In this document: positions 10,401 through 18,985 of the stretch, piece by piece | Layout of the letters: every line of letters starts with the position of its first letter | How positions within the stretch are numbered: position 1 is the first letter of the stretch | Assembly (NCBI RefSeq): GCF_011378905.1 | Contig: NZ_WTPY01000005.1 | Coordinates: 186,001-250,000 of the forward strand | Direction of reading: 5' to 3' | DNA from: Paraglaciecola sp. 20A4 | Lineage (GTDB): Bacteria > Pseudomonadota > Gammaproteobacteria > Enterobacterales > Alteromonadaceae | DNA length: 64,000 nt | Notes under the pieces: model-generated | The model's database searches: none | The model's input: the letters and a program-made list of their open reading frames with translations, nothing else | What the model was told of the DNA's origin: nothing | Translations under genes and position numbers: made by a program

Positions 10401-11591
10401 ATGTCAGATAATAAAGCGCAAGCTTCCTCAATTCCTCGCGATAAAGAAAATGACAATACCCAGAATATGGCCGAGCGACGTAGGGAGTTTGTTACTCAGC
10501 AAACTCAAACAGAACTTAATCACGTAGGCCACTACTCATTGAGTCCAGAGCAAACTGCCGGAAATATCGAGAATTTTATAGGGGTCGCCCAGGTACCGAT
10601 CGGTCTAGCAGGGCCAATTAAAGTCAATGGTGAACATGCAAAGGGCGAATTTTATGTCCCTCTTGCGACGACTGAAGGCACCTTAGTCGCCAGTTATAAT
10701 CGAGGCATGCGCGTGCTTGGCGCAGCGGGTGGCGTAAAAGTCACAGTGGTTGACGATGCCATGCAACGGGCACCGGTATTTATATTTGAGGATGCTCGTC
10801 AGGCCCACGCTTTTGGAATATGGGTTAACCAGCAGCTTGAAACCATAAAAAATGAAGCGCAAAGCACCACCAGCGTAGGAAAGCTACGTAATATTGAGCA
10901 ATACGCCGCCGCCCGTATGTTGTATTTACGTTTTAATTTCACTACTGGAGATGCTGCAGGGCAAAACATGGTTGGCAAGGCGACGTTTGCAGCCTGTGAG
11001 TGGATAAAAGCTAATTACCCAGGAGAAGGTTTACAGCGCTATAACTTATCGGGTGCCATGGACACCGACAAAAAACACTCCCAGCTAAACACACTCCATA
11101 CTCGGGGCAAACGGGTTATAGCGGAAGCCAAGATCAGTAACGATATTTTGAAAAAGATGCTAGGTGTCACAGCGGACATGTTATTTAAGATGCGCCAAGT
11201 GTCCAATATGGGCAGCTTTATGGCTGGCTCGATTAATAACGGCTCTCATTCAGCTAATGGCATTACCGCTATGTTCATTGCCTGCGGCCAAGATGCTGCT
11301 AACGTAGCGGAATCTTCAGCAGCATTATCTTTTGTAGATGTGGACGCGCAAGGTGATTTTTATATTGCTATTACCATACCCTCGCTCATCGTGGCTACAT
11401 ATGGCGGTGGAACAGCATTGGCGACACAAAAAGAATGCCTTGAAATGATGGACTGCTTCGGTGAGGGTAAAGCGCATAAGCTGGCTGAAATTATTGGTGC
11501 AACAGTATTAGCTGGGGAGCTTTCATTAAGTGCCGCAGTGCTGGCAGGCGATTGGGTTACCAGCCATGATGCCCTCGGTAGAAATCGTTAA
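10401..11591 (+). CDS. Hydroxymethylglutaryl-CoA reductase, class I type
   Basis: HMG-CoA reductase converts HMG-CoA to mevalonate, using NAD(P)H. Class I signatures are all present: ENFIGVAQVPIGLAGP for CoA binding, catalytic Glu in PLATTEGTLVASYNRG, TGDAAGQNMV, catalytic Lys in DTDKKHSQLN, catalytic Asp in CGQDAANVAES, and a late His in TSHDALGRN. Length (396 aa) matches the catalytic part alone; there is no membrane anchor. No other mevalonate-pathway gene lies in the window, so the product's fate is unclear. A two-hairpin terminator region follows. The start ATG has no strong ribosome-binding site, so translation could begin a little downstream. Confidence 0.92.
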   Translation: MSDNKAQASSIPRDKENDNTQNMAERRREFVTQQTQTELNHVGHYSLSPEQTAGNIENFIGVAQVPIGLAGPIKVNGEHAKGEFYVPLATTEGTLVASYNRGMRVLGAAGGVKVTVVDDAMQRAPVFIFEDARQAHAFGIWVNQQLETIKNEAQSTTSVGKLRNIEQYAAARMLYLRFNFTTGDAAGQNMVGKATFAACEWIKANYPGEGLQRYNLSGAMDTDKKHSQLNTLHTRGKRVIAEAKISNDILKKMLGVTADMLFKMRQVSNMGSFMAGSINNGSHSANGITAMFIACGQDAANVAESSAALSFVDVDAQGDFYIAITIPSLIVATYGGGTALATQKECLEMMDCFGEGKAHKLAEIIGATVLAGELSLSAAVLAGDWVTSHDALGRNR

Positions 11592-11638
11592 TTATCACTC
11601 AAAAATAAAGCTCGCGGTACGCATAGCATCACGCGAGC

Positions 11639-11671
11639 AAAACCAATACGACCGAACGTCGTATTGGTTTT
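11639..11671. terminator. Bidirectional terminator hairpin
   Basis: A 14-bp perfect stem (AAAACCAATACGAC, loop of five, then its complement ending GGTTTT) lies 47 bases past the HMG-CoA reductase stop and just before the end of the converging thioesterase gene. A second inverted repeat, CTCGCG at 11611 with CGCGAG at 11632, precedes it. Confidence 0.8.
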
Positions 11672-11692
11672 GTATCTAATTATCAGCGTATG

Positions 11693-12151
11693 CTAATCTT
11701 CTAGCGCTAAATAATGGCTCAATCCTTCGCGCAAAGATAAAGGCAACGCAACAGGTAACTGAGTAGGCTTATCTACATAAACATGGACAAAATGCCCGAC
11801 AGCGCTTGCATCATCGCTCCCTTCTGAGAAAACGGCCAACTGATATACCACTGAGCTGTTCCCTAGCTTCAATACCGTTAATCCGATATCCAATACCGCT
11901 GGGTAGCTCACCGATGCATAATATTGGCAGCGAGTTTCAACAACTAAACCGATTGGTCCCTCACCGTCTAAACGCAACCAACCATTGTCAATCAATAAAC
12001 GATTTACCACCGTATCGAAAAAACTGTAATAGGCCACGTTGTTTACATGGCCGTATACATCATTATCGGCCCAACGGGTGTCTATGGTATCAAAGTAGCG
12101 AAAGTCGCTGCGTGTGGGCGGCAACTTTTTATCTCTCGTCGATGTTGTCAT
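11693..12151 (-). CDS. Acyl-CoA thioesterase (hot-dog fold, 4HBT family)
   Basis: This is a small single-domain hot-dog thioesterase of 152 aa that would hydrolyse an acyl-CoA in the cytoplasm. The family active-site region DTRWADNDVYGHVNNVAYY is clear near residues 23-41, with the catalytic Asp in ADNDVYGH as in 4-hydroxybenzoyl-CoA thioesterases; FFDTVVNRLL follows. Substrate cannot be read from the sequence. I start at the ATG at 12151, which has GGAG eight bases upstream, not the TTG one codon before it. It lies downstream of the iron alcohol dehydrogenase (gap about 90 bases, same strand). Confidence 0.9.
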   Translation of the reverse strand: MTTSTRDKKLPPTRSDFRYFDTIDTRWADNDVYGHVNNVAYYSFFDTVVNRLLIDNGWLRLDGEGPIGLVVETRCQYYASVSYPAVLDIGLTVLKLGNSSVVYQLAVFSEGSDDASAVGHFVHVYVDKPTQLPVALPLSLREGLSHYLALED

Positions 12152-12240
12152 CAATGGATCTCCACTTTCTGCTGTTGACTAAATTTATTGCGCAAGCCTC
12201 TCGCCCGATTAACGCCACCGGCTTTTTTACCTAAACCAAG

Positions 12241-13401
12241 CTACCAGGCTTGTTGATACAGAGCTAACGCATCTTCATAAGTGACCGTGCGCGGATTATT
12301 CATTAGCAACCGCGTTTGTAGCATAGCCCCATGTGCAAGCGCGGGGAGATCCTGTTGGTCAATACCGTAATCACGTAAACGTTTGGTTATGCCAAGCGTT
12401 TTGCAAAACTGTTCCATATATTCAATAAAGCCTAGCGCCTGTTCTGATTGGGGGCAGCTAGCCAACATGGGATTTACCACTAACGCTAATTGCGCATATT
12501 CAGTCTGCGCTGCGTTCGCATTAAAGCGCATAACAAAAGGCAGCATCAGCGCATTACTTAAGCCATGGGCCATATGATAAATACCGCCTAACGGATACGC
12601 TAGCGCATGAACCGCGGCCACGGGTGCGTTTGCAAATGCTTGCCCAGCTAACATCGCACCTAATAAGGTGCCACCTCGGTGCTTCAAGTCTTTGCCGTTT
12701 TCATAACTAAGGGGTAAATGCGTTGCTAAAAGCTGCAGCGCTTTAATCGCAAGATTGTCCGATAAAGGATTCTTCTTGTGCTGGCTCGTAAATGCCTCGA
12801 TGGCATGTACCATGGCGTCAATGCCCGTTTCTGCTGTGATATGCGCAGGTAAACCGAGTAACAATGTAGGGTCAAGAAGTGCCACATCAGGATACAAAAC
12901 AGGAGAAACCACGCCAGCTTTAGTTGATTCTCCCGTGGTCACGATTGATATAGGCGTAACCTCTGAGCCCGTTCCTGCGGTGGTAGGTATAAGCACTAAG
13001 GGTTTGCGGGTAGAGACGACTTGATCCACGCCATACATATCGGCCAACGCTTGTTCATCCATGGCTAGCACCGCAGCTAATTTTGCAGTGTCCATCGAGC
13101 TACCTCCACCAATACCAACCACGACGTCCACTTGCTTCGCTTGTTCACCAGCCGCTCGGATAACGCCTTCAGGCGGATCAGCTTGTACTTGATCAAATAT
13201 CCGCACATTAAGACCTGAACTTTCTAACGTGTTTAATACTTCATCAAGTACTCCAGCCTTAATTAATCCCTTGTCAGTTATTAATAAGATAGATTTAGCG
13301 TTGAAACGAGTAGTCAATAGTGTGGGTAATGATAGGGCTGCATTTACCGCAAAGCGGATATCCGCTACGGTTTTGAAATCGAAATCTTTAATGGTGTGCA
13401 T
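12241..13401 (-). CDS. Iron-containing alcohol dehydrogenase
   Basis: This is a group III, iron-dependent alcohol dehydrogenase (386 aa) using NAD(P). It shows the nucleotide motif GGGSSMDTAK near residue 95, PTTAGTGSEVTPISIV near residue 137, and metal ligands in GIDAMVHAIEAF, AVHALAYPLGG and HMAHGLSNALMLP. The natural substrate is not evident; members act on 1,2-propanediol, ethanol, butanol and hydroxyacid semialdehydes. The start is placed at the ATG at 13401 (MHTIKDFDF), with AAGG upstream, three codons inside the longest frame. It may be transcribed with the thioesterase that follows. Confidence 0.93.
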   Translation of the reverse strand: MHTIKDFDFKTVADIRFAVNAALSLPTLLTTRFNAKSILLITDKGLIKAGVLDEVLNTLESSGLNVRIFDQVQADPPEGVIRAAGEQAKQVDVVVGIGGGSSMDTAKLAAVLAMDEQALADMYGVDQVVSTRKPLVLIPTTAGTGSEVTPISIVTTGESTKAGVVSPVLYPDVALLDPTLLLGLPAHITAETGIDAMVHAIEAFTSQHKKNPLSDNLAIKALQLLATHLPLSYENGKDLKHRGGTLLGAMLAGQAFANAPVAAVHALAYPLGGIYHMAHGLSNALMLPFVMRFNANAAQTEYAQLALVVNPMLASCPQSEQALGFIEYMEQFCKTLGITKRLRDYGIDQQDLPALAHGAMLQTRLLMNNPRTVTYEDALALYQQAW

Positions 13402-13671
13402 CTGGGCCAACCTTGAGCTGAGATTGAATACTAATGATACTAGCAGAGAAATTTTGCACCCAAGCTTTATCGTAGTGATATATCAAGCTCAGAATTTGTT
13501 ATAGATTGGTCTAGGTATCCAACAGCAATAACGCTAAAGATGAATGTTTCGTAGCAAATAAATTTTTAATAAATAACAGCGCAATGCCACGCAAGTAAAT
13601 GCCCAATAAAACTTAAAAAAATCACCGATAATTCGTCGTAAACAACATTGCCTAACGTGCAGATCCTTGCA
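13402..13671. other. Intergenic, promoter side of alcohol dehydrogenase
   Basis: About 270 AT-rich bases lie between the alcohol dehydrogenase start and the terminator of the BON-domain gene. It should hold the dehydrogenase promoter. I see no further ORF, repeat or RNA-like structure. Confidence 0.5.
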
Positions 13672-13697
13672 TAAAAAACGCCCGCTGAAGCGGGCGT
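13672..13697 (-). terminator. Rho-independent terminator after BON gene
   Basis: A GC-rich 8-bp stem (ACGCCCGC, loop TGAA, GCGGGCGT) is followed on the minus strand by a T-run. It lies 30 bases after the stop of the BON-domain gene. Confidence 0.88.
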
Positions 13698-13726
13698 ATT
13701 ACATTAATATTGAGCTAAGTGATGAG

Positions 13727-14293
13727 TTAGGCTTGACCGCCTTGCTCTGTCATCTTCAACATATCAACCACGTTCTTCACGTCATTGGTATTTTCTGCAA
13801 TTTTAAGCGCTAGCTGACGTTCTGCATCGTCATCAACGGTACCTGAAAGCGTCACAACACCCATTTTAGATTCAACTTCAATTTCTAGACCACTGACTTC
13901 TGATTCAAACATTAAACGGGTTTTAATCACAGTTTCAATCTTTGCGTCGTTAAGAGTTTGCATAACTTCGCTGTCTTCGTCTTCATCTAGTTCTTCGATA
14001 ACGGTTAACTGATTATCAACGTCTTTGACGCCATCGAGTGACATAACCAATTCGGTGGCTAACGCTTTATCAACTTCACGATCAACTTTACCTGTTAAAG
14101 TTACTTTGCCATTTTTAACGTCGGTGTTGATGTCGAATGAGTCTAAATTTCCGTTAAGCATTAAGGTCGTTTCGGCTTTGCCGTCGATCCACGCATCGCT
14201 TGCGGTGTCTTTCCAAGTATTTTCTGCATTCGCAGCTACTGATGCAGTTCCTAACGATATGGCTACTAATACTGAAATGATTGAATGTTTCAT
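13727..14293 (-). CDS. Periplasmic BON-domain protein (OsmY-like)
   Basis: This is a secreted protein of 188 aa with a signal peptide ending near AAN-AENTW (residue 24). Two BON domains follow, each with the pattern V-x-x-G-x-V-T-L-x-G-x-V-D: KNGKVTLTGKVDRE near residue 65 and KMGVVTLSGTVDDD near residue 150. OsmY-type proteins are periplasmic, stress-induced and thought to bind membranes or phospholipid. An acidic linker (ELDEDEDSE) joins the domains. I start at the ATG at 14293 because AAAGGAGATATTT lies directly upstream; a longer frame adds 13 residues before the signal. Monocistronic with its own terminator. Confidence 0.92.
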   Translation of the reverse strand: MKHSIISVLVAISLGTASVAANAENTWKDTASDAWIDGKAETTLMLNGNLDSFDINTDVKNGKVTLTGKVDREVDKALATELVMSLDGVKDVDNQLTVIEELDEDEDSEVMQTLNDAKIETVIKTRLMFESEVSGLEIEVESKMGVVTLSGTVDDDAERQLALKIAENTNDVKNVVDMLKMTEQGGQA

Positions 14294-14480
14294 AAATATC
14301 TCCTTTTTAAGATTCACAGTAACCAATGCCAATTCGATGCCAACTAAATAAGTGATTGATAATTATAAGTTATTTTAAATAATAAGCGGAAATGAAAGTA
14401 AGGAGCGTGGAAATTATTACCAGAGCGTTGTAAATAATTCTACCAAGGCTGTGATATTTTATAACACGTAGGATGAAGGT

Positions 14481-14512
14481 AAAAAAAACCTCAGACTGAA
14501 ATAGCCTGAGGT
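14481..14512 (-). terminator. Terminator after aldo/keto reductase
   Basis: The stem ACCTCAGgC / GtCTGAGGT is followed by T8 on the minus strand, 36 bases beyond the reductase stop. Confidence 0.85.
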
Positions 14513-14547
14513 GTTCGAAGTGTAGCAAGCAAGGTTATGCCCCACGC

Positions 14548-15354
14548 TTACCAATCAGGTGCAAAATCTGGATCAACTATTCGCTCCTGAGGCTCAATTG
14601 CGTCTATCTTCGCTATTTCATCAGCTGTTAACATTAATTGCTTAGCATTAAGGTTATCGCGCATATGCTCAACATTGGTAGATGAAGGTATTGCGACGAT
14701 TTTTTTGTGGTTTAACCAAGCTAACGCCACTGCTGAAGGTGTAGTGTCATGCTCATGAGCTATAGCTTGCAATACTTCACTCTCCATAACTTTCCCCACA
14801 CCTAAGGGCATATATGCTGTTACTTGAATGTTATTACGCTGACAATATTTCACTAGCTCAGTATTTTGAAAATTGGGATGCACTTCAATCTGATTGGTTA
14901 ATATCGAGTCTTTACCAAGAATAGCCAATGCTTCTTCTAGTTGACTTTGCGTGAAATTAGACACACCAATATGTTTAGTCAGACCTCGAGCTATACACCC
15001 TTTCAATTCTTTAAGATACTCAGACATTGGCACTTTATTTTCTGGCGAAGGCCAATGAATAAGCAGTAAATCAACATAGTCGGTATTGAGTAGCGTCAGG
15101 CTATTCTGTACGCTGGTGGTGAATTTTGCCGAACTCAGGTTTTCAAACCAGACCTTAGTGGTTAAGAATATCTCATCTCGCTTTAACCCCGAGCCAGCGA
15201 TTGCATCACCCACCTCGGCTTCATTTTCGTATATCTGTGCAGTATCTATGTGTCGGTAGCCCACATCAAGCGCATTCGCCACGGCCGACTTTGCCTCATC
15301 GTCTTCGAGGCGATAAGTTCCGAATCCTGGAGTAGGTAATAATAAATTATGCAT
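14548..15354 (-). CDS. Aldo/keto reductase (2,5-diketo-gluconate reductase type)
   Basis: This is a cytoplasmic NADPH-dependent aldo/keto reductase with a TIM-barrel fold, 268 aa as usual for the DkgA/DkgB branch. The catalytic tetrad is visible: Asp and Tyr in DVGYRHIDTAQIYENE, Lys in LTTKVWF, His in LLIHWPSP. The NADP-binding loop appears as IPSSTNVEHMRDN near residue 227. The substrate is not certain; close relatives reduce methylglyoxal or 2,5-diketo-gluconate. It stands alone with its own terminator, downstream of the DUF2254 gene on the same strand. Confidence 0.93.
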   Translation of the reverse strand: MHNLLLPTPGFGTYRLEDDEAKSAVANALDVGYRHIDTAQIYENEAEVGDAIAGSGLKRDEIFLTTKVWFENLSSAKFTTSVQNSLTLLNTDYVDLLLIHWPSPENKVPMSEYLKELKGCIARGLTKHIGVSNFTQSQLEEALAILGKDSILTNQIEVHPNFQNTELVKYCQRNNIQVTAYMPLGVGKVMESEVLQAIAHEHDTTPSAVALAWLNHKKIVAIPSSTNVEHMRDNLNAKQLMLTADEIAKIDAIEPQERIVDPDFAPDW

Positions 15355-15538
15355 ATAAGAGTCCTCTTGTTAAGAGTACAAGCCAGATGACAGCCTGTAC
15401 GTTGAAAACGTAGAGATACCCATTCGAATAACGTGCCAAAAATTAACTGTTTGAAATTAAGTGATTTTTTATACCAAGTGAGTTTTTGTCGAAAAATTGC
15501 TGAAATATTTGCACAGCAATTTGAAGTCATTACTGATT

Positions 15539-16873
15539 TCAAATTGCTGGAATATCACTATCTAATCGACGTTTAATTTCATCTAGCCGTTTTTTTATAT
15601 CTTGCCAATCCAGTGCGCTCAATGGCGCTTCACGCTGTACTTGTTCGATCATAGCTGCCTGCTGGCGAACAAATTGGCGATGCTCTGATGTCTGACTGAA
15701 TTGCAAAATACTTATTAGCCCCTCTAACAACCGAATTGTCACCGCCAGACTGGTTTTTGCATACTGACGAATTTGGTTAAATGCGGCTTCTCCTAAACCG
15801 GTAAATACCACTGGCTTACATTGCAATCTTATCACCCCTTGAGGATCTTCATACAAAGTAGGGGGAAACGTTTTGCTGGTTAAACCGCATAATACCGCAC
15901 TTAACTTATCAACTACGGTTACGGCTGAATAAGGGTCATTGATCCCCGGAGAAAGCGCCCGCACTGCTATCTCCACTAGTTGCCGAATAGCAAACTCTGT
16001 ATCTTGAACCGGCGTGCGATGTGCACCCAAACGGATCAATTCAGCTATTTGTTTAGGCTCACAAGCAAGGGCTGAACCATGGAAATATGCGATGCCTAAA
16101 GGTGCATTTTGAATAACAAAGTCACCTGGCATGTGTTGTATATAAAGCGCAATATCACATTCCTGTGCTAATTTCTGCAGGTTTGCCACGTCCAATGTTT
16201 GCACATAACCACTGCCCGCAGAAAATATAGTTTGTTGATTCGAATAGACTTGGTGGAAATTCGGAACATCATCGCTAAATTGCGGTGTTTTATCGATCTC
16301 GTCTTTAGGAAATAGGCGCTCAATGATTTCATTTAATTCGCGATATACGTTATCGATTACGTTGTCTGCCTGAATAGCCCGGGCGACGTGATGAATAAAA
16401 TAAATAAGTACGCCAACTCCCAAGATAGCTAAAATAACCGACGTAAGAATACTCAAACCAGGAACAAAATTCTGATTATCGAATGACTTGGTCGCCTGAG
16501 TAATCAATAAGCAATAGATGAATGTCGATAGAAAAAACCCCAAGACACATTGCGTCCCAGTATCCATCATAAAGTTACGAATAAGCCTTGGACCAAATTG
16601 AGACGATGCCAAACTTAACGCTACGACGGTAATAGAAAATGCAATACTGGTAACGGTGATCATTGACGAGGCGATGGTAGTAAGTAACGCTCTCGCGGAC
16701 TCTGGCGACGTTTGATAAAAATCAGCGAAAATGGGTAGTTCACTTTCTGCGCCGAAGCGGTCAAATGCGAGACCTGCCTGTGACAAACCAATGGCTACAA
16801 CAGCCATAATAGAAGGAACGAACCAAAAACTAGTTCTGATGGTTTCCCATAGGGTAATTATCCGTGTATTCAT
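15539..16873 (-). CDS. DUF2254 membrane protein
   Basis: This is a 444 aa DUF2254 protein. Four to five hydrophobic segments crowd the first 165 residues (for instance at 17-35, 60-85, 105-125 and 140-162). The conserved segment SITVVALSLASSQFGPRL sits after the second. The C-terminal 270 residues are soluble and include the family stretch ALSPGINDPYSAV near residue 295. The biochemical role of the family is unknown; an inner-membrane transport or sensing role is only a guess. GGAAACAGC precedes the ATG. Confidence 0.9.
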   Translation of the reverse strand: MNTRIITLWETIRTSFWFVPSIMAVVAIGLSQAGLAFDRFGAESELPIFADFYQTSPESARALLTTIASSMITVTSIAFSITVVALSLASSQFGPRLIRNFMMDTGTQCVLGFFLSTFIYCLLITQATKSFDNQNFVPGLSILTSVILAILGVGVLIYFIHHVARAIQADNVIDNVYRELNEIIERLFPKDEIDKTPQFSDDVPNFHQVYSNQQTIFSAGSGYVQTLDVANLQKLAQECDIALYIQHMPGDFVIQNAPLGIAYFHGSALACEPKQIAELIRLGAHRTPVQDTEFAIRQLVEIAVRALSPGINDPYSAVTVVDKLSAVLCGLTSKTFPPTLYEDPQGVIRLQCKPVVFTGLGEAAFNQIRQYAKTSLAVTIRLLEGLISILQFSQTSEHRQFVRQQAAMIEQVQREAPLSALDWQDIKKRLDEIKRRLDSDIPAI

Positions 16874-16957
16874 GCTGTTTCCTTCACTTGATTGTCTGTC
16901 TTATTAAGATGTTCCTTAACTCTATCGCCAGTCTACCCTTAGTTGTTAGCCGCAATA

Positions 16958-17140
16958 TCACTGACTTTTTTTAGCCTTATTTTTCTTTATAAGAACCATA
17001 GCAGCCCCTAGAACAATAATAACAAACAGCCCAAAAGCAGCTAAAAATGTCATAACCAAACTGCCGCTGCCCAAACCGCCTAGGCCAACGATTGCCCCAA
17101 CAGAAATAATTAAGATGATGATGGTAATTTGTAATAACAC
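16958..17140 (-). CDS. Small membrane protein, 60 aa
   Basis: A tiny protein with two hydrophobic stretches (about residues 2-22 and 27-50) and a very basic tail (KKNKAKKSQ), so probably a two-helix hairpin in the inner membrane with the tail in the cytoplasm. I choose a GTG start at 17140 because AAGGAG lies just upstream; the longer frame would add eight residues that are not hydrophobic. It sits among other small envelope proteins (a small lipoprotein and DUF1328) of the kind often induced by stress. Not a family I can name. Confidence 0.6.
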   Translation of the reverse strand: MLLQITIIILIISVGAIVGLGGLGSGSLVMTFLAAFGLFVIIVLGAAMVLIKKNKAKKSQ

Positions 17141-17250
17141 TTTACACGCTCCTTGGCGTTGCACGCAAAATAGTAATTTAACTTACCTATAGCAATATTG
17201 CCGCTTAGGCGCCTGAAACAGCTAACTAATTGAGGTTAGTATAAATTTTA

Positions 17251-17288
17251 GATATTAAAAAAGGGTGCAAGCACCCTTTTTTAATATC
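17251..17288. terminator. Perfect 18-bp inverted repeat, bidirectional terminator
   Basis: GATATTAAAAAAGGGTGC, two bases, then its exact complement ending TTTTTTAATATC. The GC core with flanking A and T runs makes it an intrinsic terminator in both directions. It lies 25 bases after the stop of the small lipoprotein. Confidence 0.85.
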
Positions 17289-17313
17289 TTAGCTAGTTGA
17301 CTGCTAAAGCAGA

Positions 17314-17508
17314 TTAACAATCTGAATCTTTAGCGCCTGCACCTTCTTTCACATCTTCACATGCGTCTTCGATTGCATTGCCTGCATCAGTCGCCATTTC
17401 ATCAACTTTCTCGCCTGCGTTTTCAGCATTGTTATCGTTACACGCTGTCACTAAAGTAAGTGAGCTAACAACCATTGCTAAAAGGGTAAATTTCTTAAGT
17501 AAGTTCAT
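17314..17508 (-). CDS. Small acidic lipoprotein, 64 aa
   Basis: A predicted lipoprotein. The signal peptide (MNLLKKFTLLAMVVSSLTLVTAC) ends in the lipobox LVTAC, giving a lipidated Cys at residue 23. The mature part is only about 40 residues, acidic and helical, with a regular spacing of small residues (AGEKVDEMATDAGNAIEDA) reminiscent of entericidin-like or coiled-coil stress lipoproteins. Two further cysteines occur (C49 and the last residue). It is in a run of small stress-type envelope genes and has a strong terminator. Function not known. Confidence 0.82.
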   Translation of the reverse strand: MNLLKKFTLLAMVVSSLTLVTACNDNNAENAGEKVDEMATDAGNAIEDACEDVKEGAGAKDSDC

Positions 17509-17554
17509 TGTCGATCTCCGTAATTAATTAAAAGTAATATGGTATAAAGTAAAT

Positions 17555-17731
17555 TTAGACTTTTGGACCCTTACCGCGGATAGCATTTGCTACCAAAGAC
17601 AAGACCAATAGCACTAAAAATACAAAGAAAATAATTTTTGCAATTCCTGCGGCTGTCCCGGCGATTCCACCGAAACCCATTACGCCAGCCAAGATTGCGA
17701 TAATTAAAAATGTTAATGCCCAACCCAACAT
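17555..17731 (-). CDS. DUF1328 small membrane protein (YtjA-like)
   Basis: Read directly from the minus strand: a 58-residue protein starting [16 protein letters not shown] and ending [10 protein letters not shown]. It has two hydrophobic helices (about residues 4-16 and 29-50) around the glycine-rich turn [17 protein letters not shown], which is the DUF1328 signature. AAGGAGAATATT lies before the ATG. The family is made of stress-related inner-membrane proteins of unknown function. It lies 46 bases upstream of the small lipoprotein on the same strand and could be co-transcribed with it. Confidence 0.9.
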   Translation of the reverse strand: MLGWALTFLIIAILAGVMGFGGIAGTAAGIAKIIFFVFLVLLVLSLVANAIRGKGPKV

Positions 17732-17946
17732 AATATTCTCCTTAAGTATTCAAAACTGTATTCAAATTTGGATGTCGAATAACTTAATGCGCTAATCGTG
17801 CCACACCAATAAAAAATTATAAATAACTGATTTTATTGATAAATTACAAAACTATTAGGGTATTGAAATGATGATGTGTAACGAGAAGTTGAAATATTTA
17901 CAATTTGAAAAGGAACAATTTTCGAAACCCTTTATACAACTTCCCT

Positions 17947-18924
17947 TTATTTCAAACACAGTTCTGTTAACAAAGGGAAGTGATCAGAGCCAATTTCCGG
18001 TAAGCGCGACAAATTCACCAATTCAAAGTGTTCGCTGTGAAATACGTGGTCCAGTGGCCAGCGCGCTAAAACATGTTGAGCGTGAAAGGTGTTAAACGCG
18101 CCACGGCCAATACGCGGGTCGCACAATCCACTTACTCGCAGAAATGCTTGGGTGGTCGGTGACCAAGCCACATCATTTAAATCTCCACTTACTATGATGG
18201 GCAACGTGCTGTCGTCATCCTCTAAGGCAATTTGTTTAGCCAACCCTAACAGTTCTCTGTCACGTTCAGTGGCTTCTTCATTCTCTGTGGGGCTTGGGGG
18301 GGCAGGATGAACAAAATGGCATTGTATTTTTTCACCACTTTCAAGTTCAGCCACACAGTGGACTGATGGCACTCCCTTCTCTACTCGCTCGGCGGTTTTA
18401 ATATCACTAAGAGGAAGGCGGCTAAAAACATGCATACCGTATAAGTTTTCCAGTGGGAAATTCACCCGATATGGATAGGCGTCGTGCAAAGGTGATAATG
18501 CGTCTTGCCACCACTGATTACTCTCTAAAGTGACTAGAATGTGTGGCTTTTCTTGTACCACCAGCTTAATGAGTTTAGGTGCATCGTGATTTGTCATCAG
18601 CACGTTAGCATTGATGATTTTAATACTGCGCTTAAAATCAGGTGCGTAGTTCTTGCTAACCATGGGTCGAACGATTGTTGTATAAGGTAATATCCAGTGT
18701 ATTTGGTAGGCAAGTGCAGCAAAATTGACTACCAGCAATCCGGCCATATATGACAGGTTTTGATGGTAAATCCCCCCAATCGCTAATAAGTTCAGCGTGA
18801 GCAACGCGGCTATTTGCAAACGGGGAAATTCCCACACTCGCACTGTCCAGTGATCGCTTGGCACTAATGGTAATAAGGTGAGTGTTAACAGGAAACACGT
18901 TGAAATAATAAAAGTTGTAAACAT
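17947..18924 (-). CDS. Membrane-anchored endonuclease/exonuclease/phosphatase-fold protein
   Basis: A 325 aa protein with three N-terminal membrane helices (about residues 3-20, 33-50 and 52-75) followed by an EEP-fold catalytic domain. Motifs of that fold are seen: INANVLMTN near residue 106, a glutamate in LVTLESNQWW, SGDLNDVAWSPTT near residue 245 and GSDHFPL near the end. The fold covers nucleases, lipid phosphatases and sphingomyelinases, so the substrate cannot be told from sequence. The catalytic domain should face the periplasm if helix count and charge are read correctly. It is followed upstream by a DUF748 gene on the same strand. Confidence 0.88.
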   Translation of the reverse strand: MFTTFIISTCFLLTLTLLPLVPSDHWTVRVWEFPRLQIAALLTLNLLAIGGIYHQNLSYMAGLLVVNFAALAYQIHWILPYTTIVRPMVSKNYAPDFKRSIKIINANVLMTNHDAPKLIKLVVQEKPHILVTLESNQWWQDALSPLHDAYPYRVNFPLENLYGMHVFSRLPLSDIKTAERVEKGVPSVHCVAELESGEKIQCHFVHPAPPSPTENEEATERDRELLGLAKQIALEDDDSTLPIIVSGDLNDVAWSPTTQAFLRVSGLCDPRIGRGAFNTFHAQHVLARWPLDHVFHSEHFELVNLSRLPEIGSDHFPLLTELCLK

Positions 18925-18985
18925 CTTCGCTCTCAGTTTTAGTCAAAGGCTATCAGTGGAACCAGGTTGCTTTTAACCTAGACGT

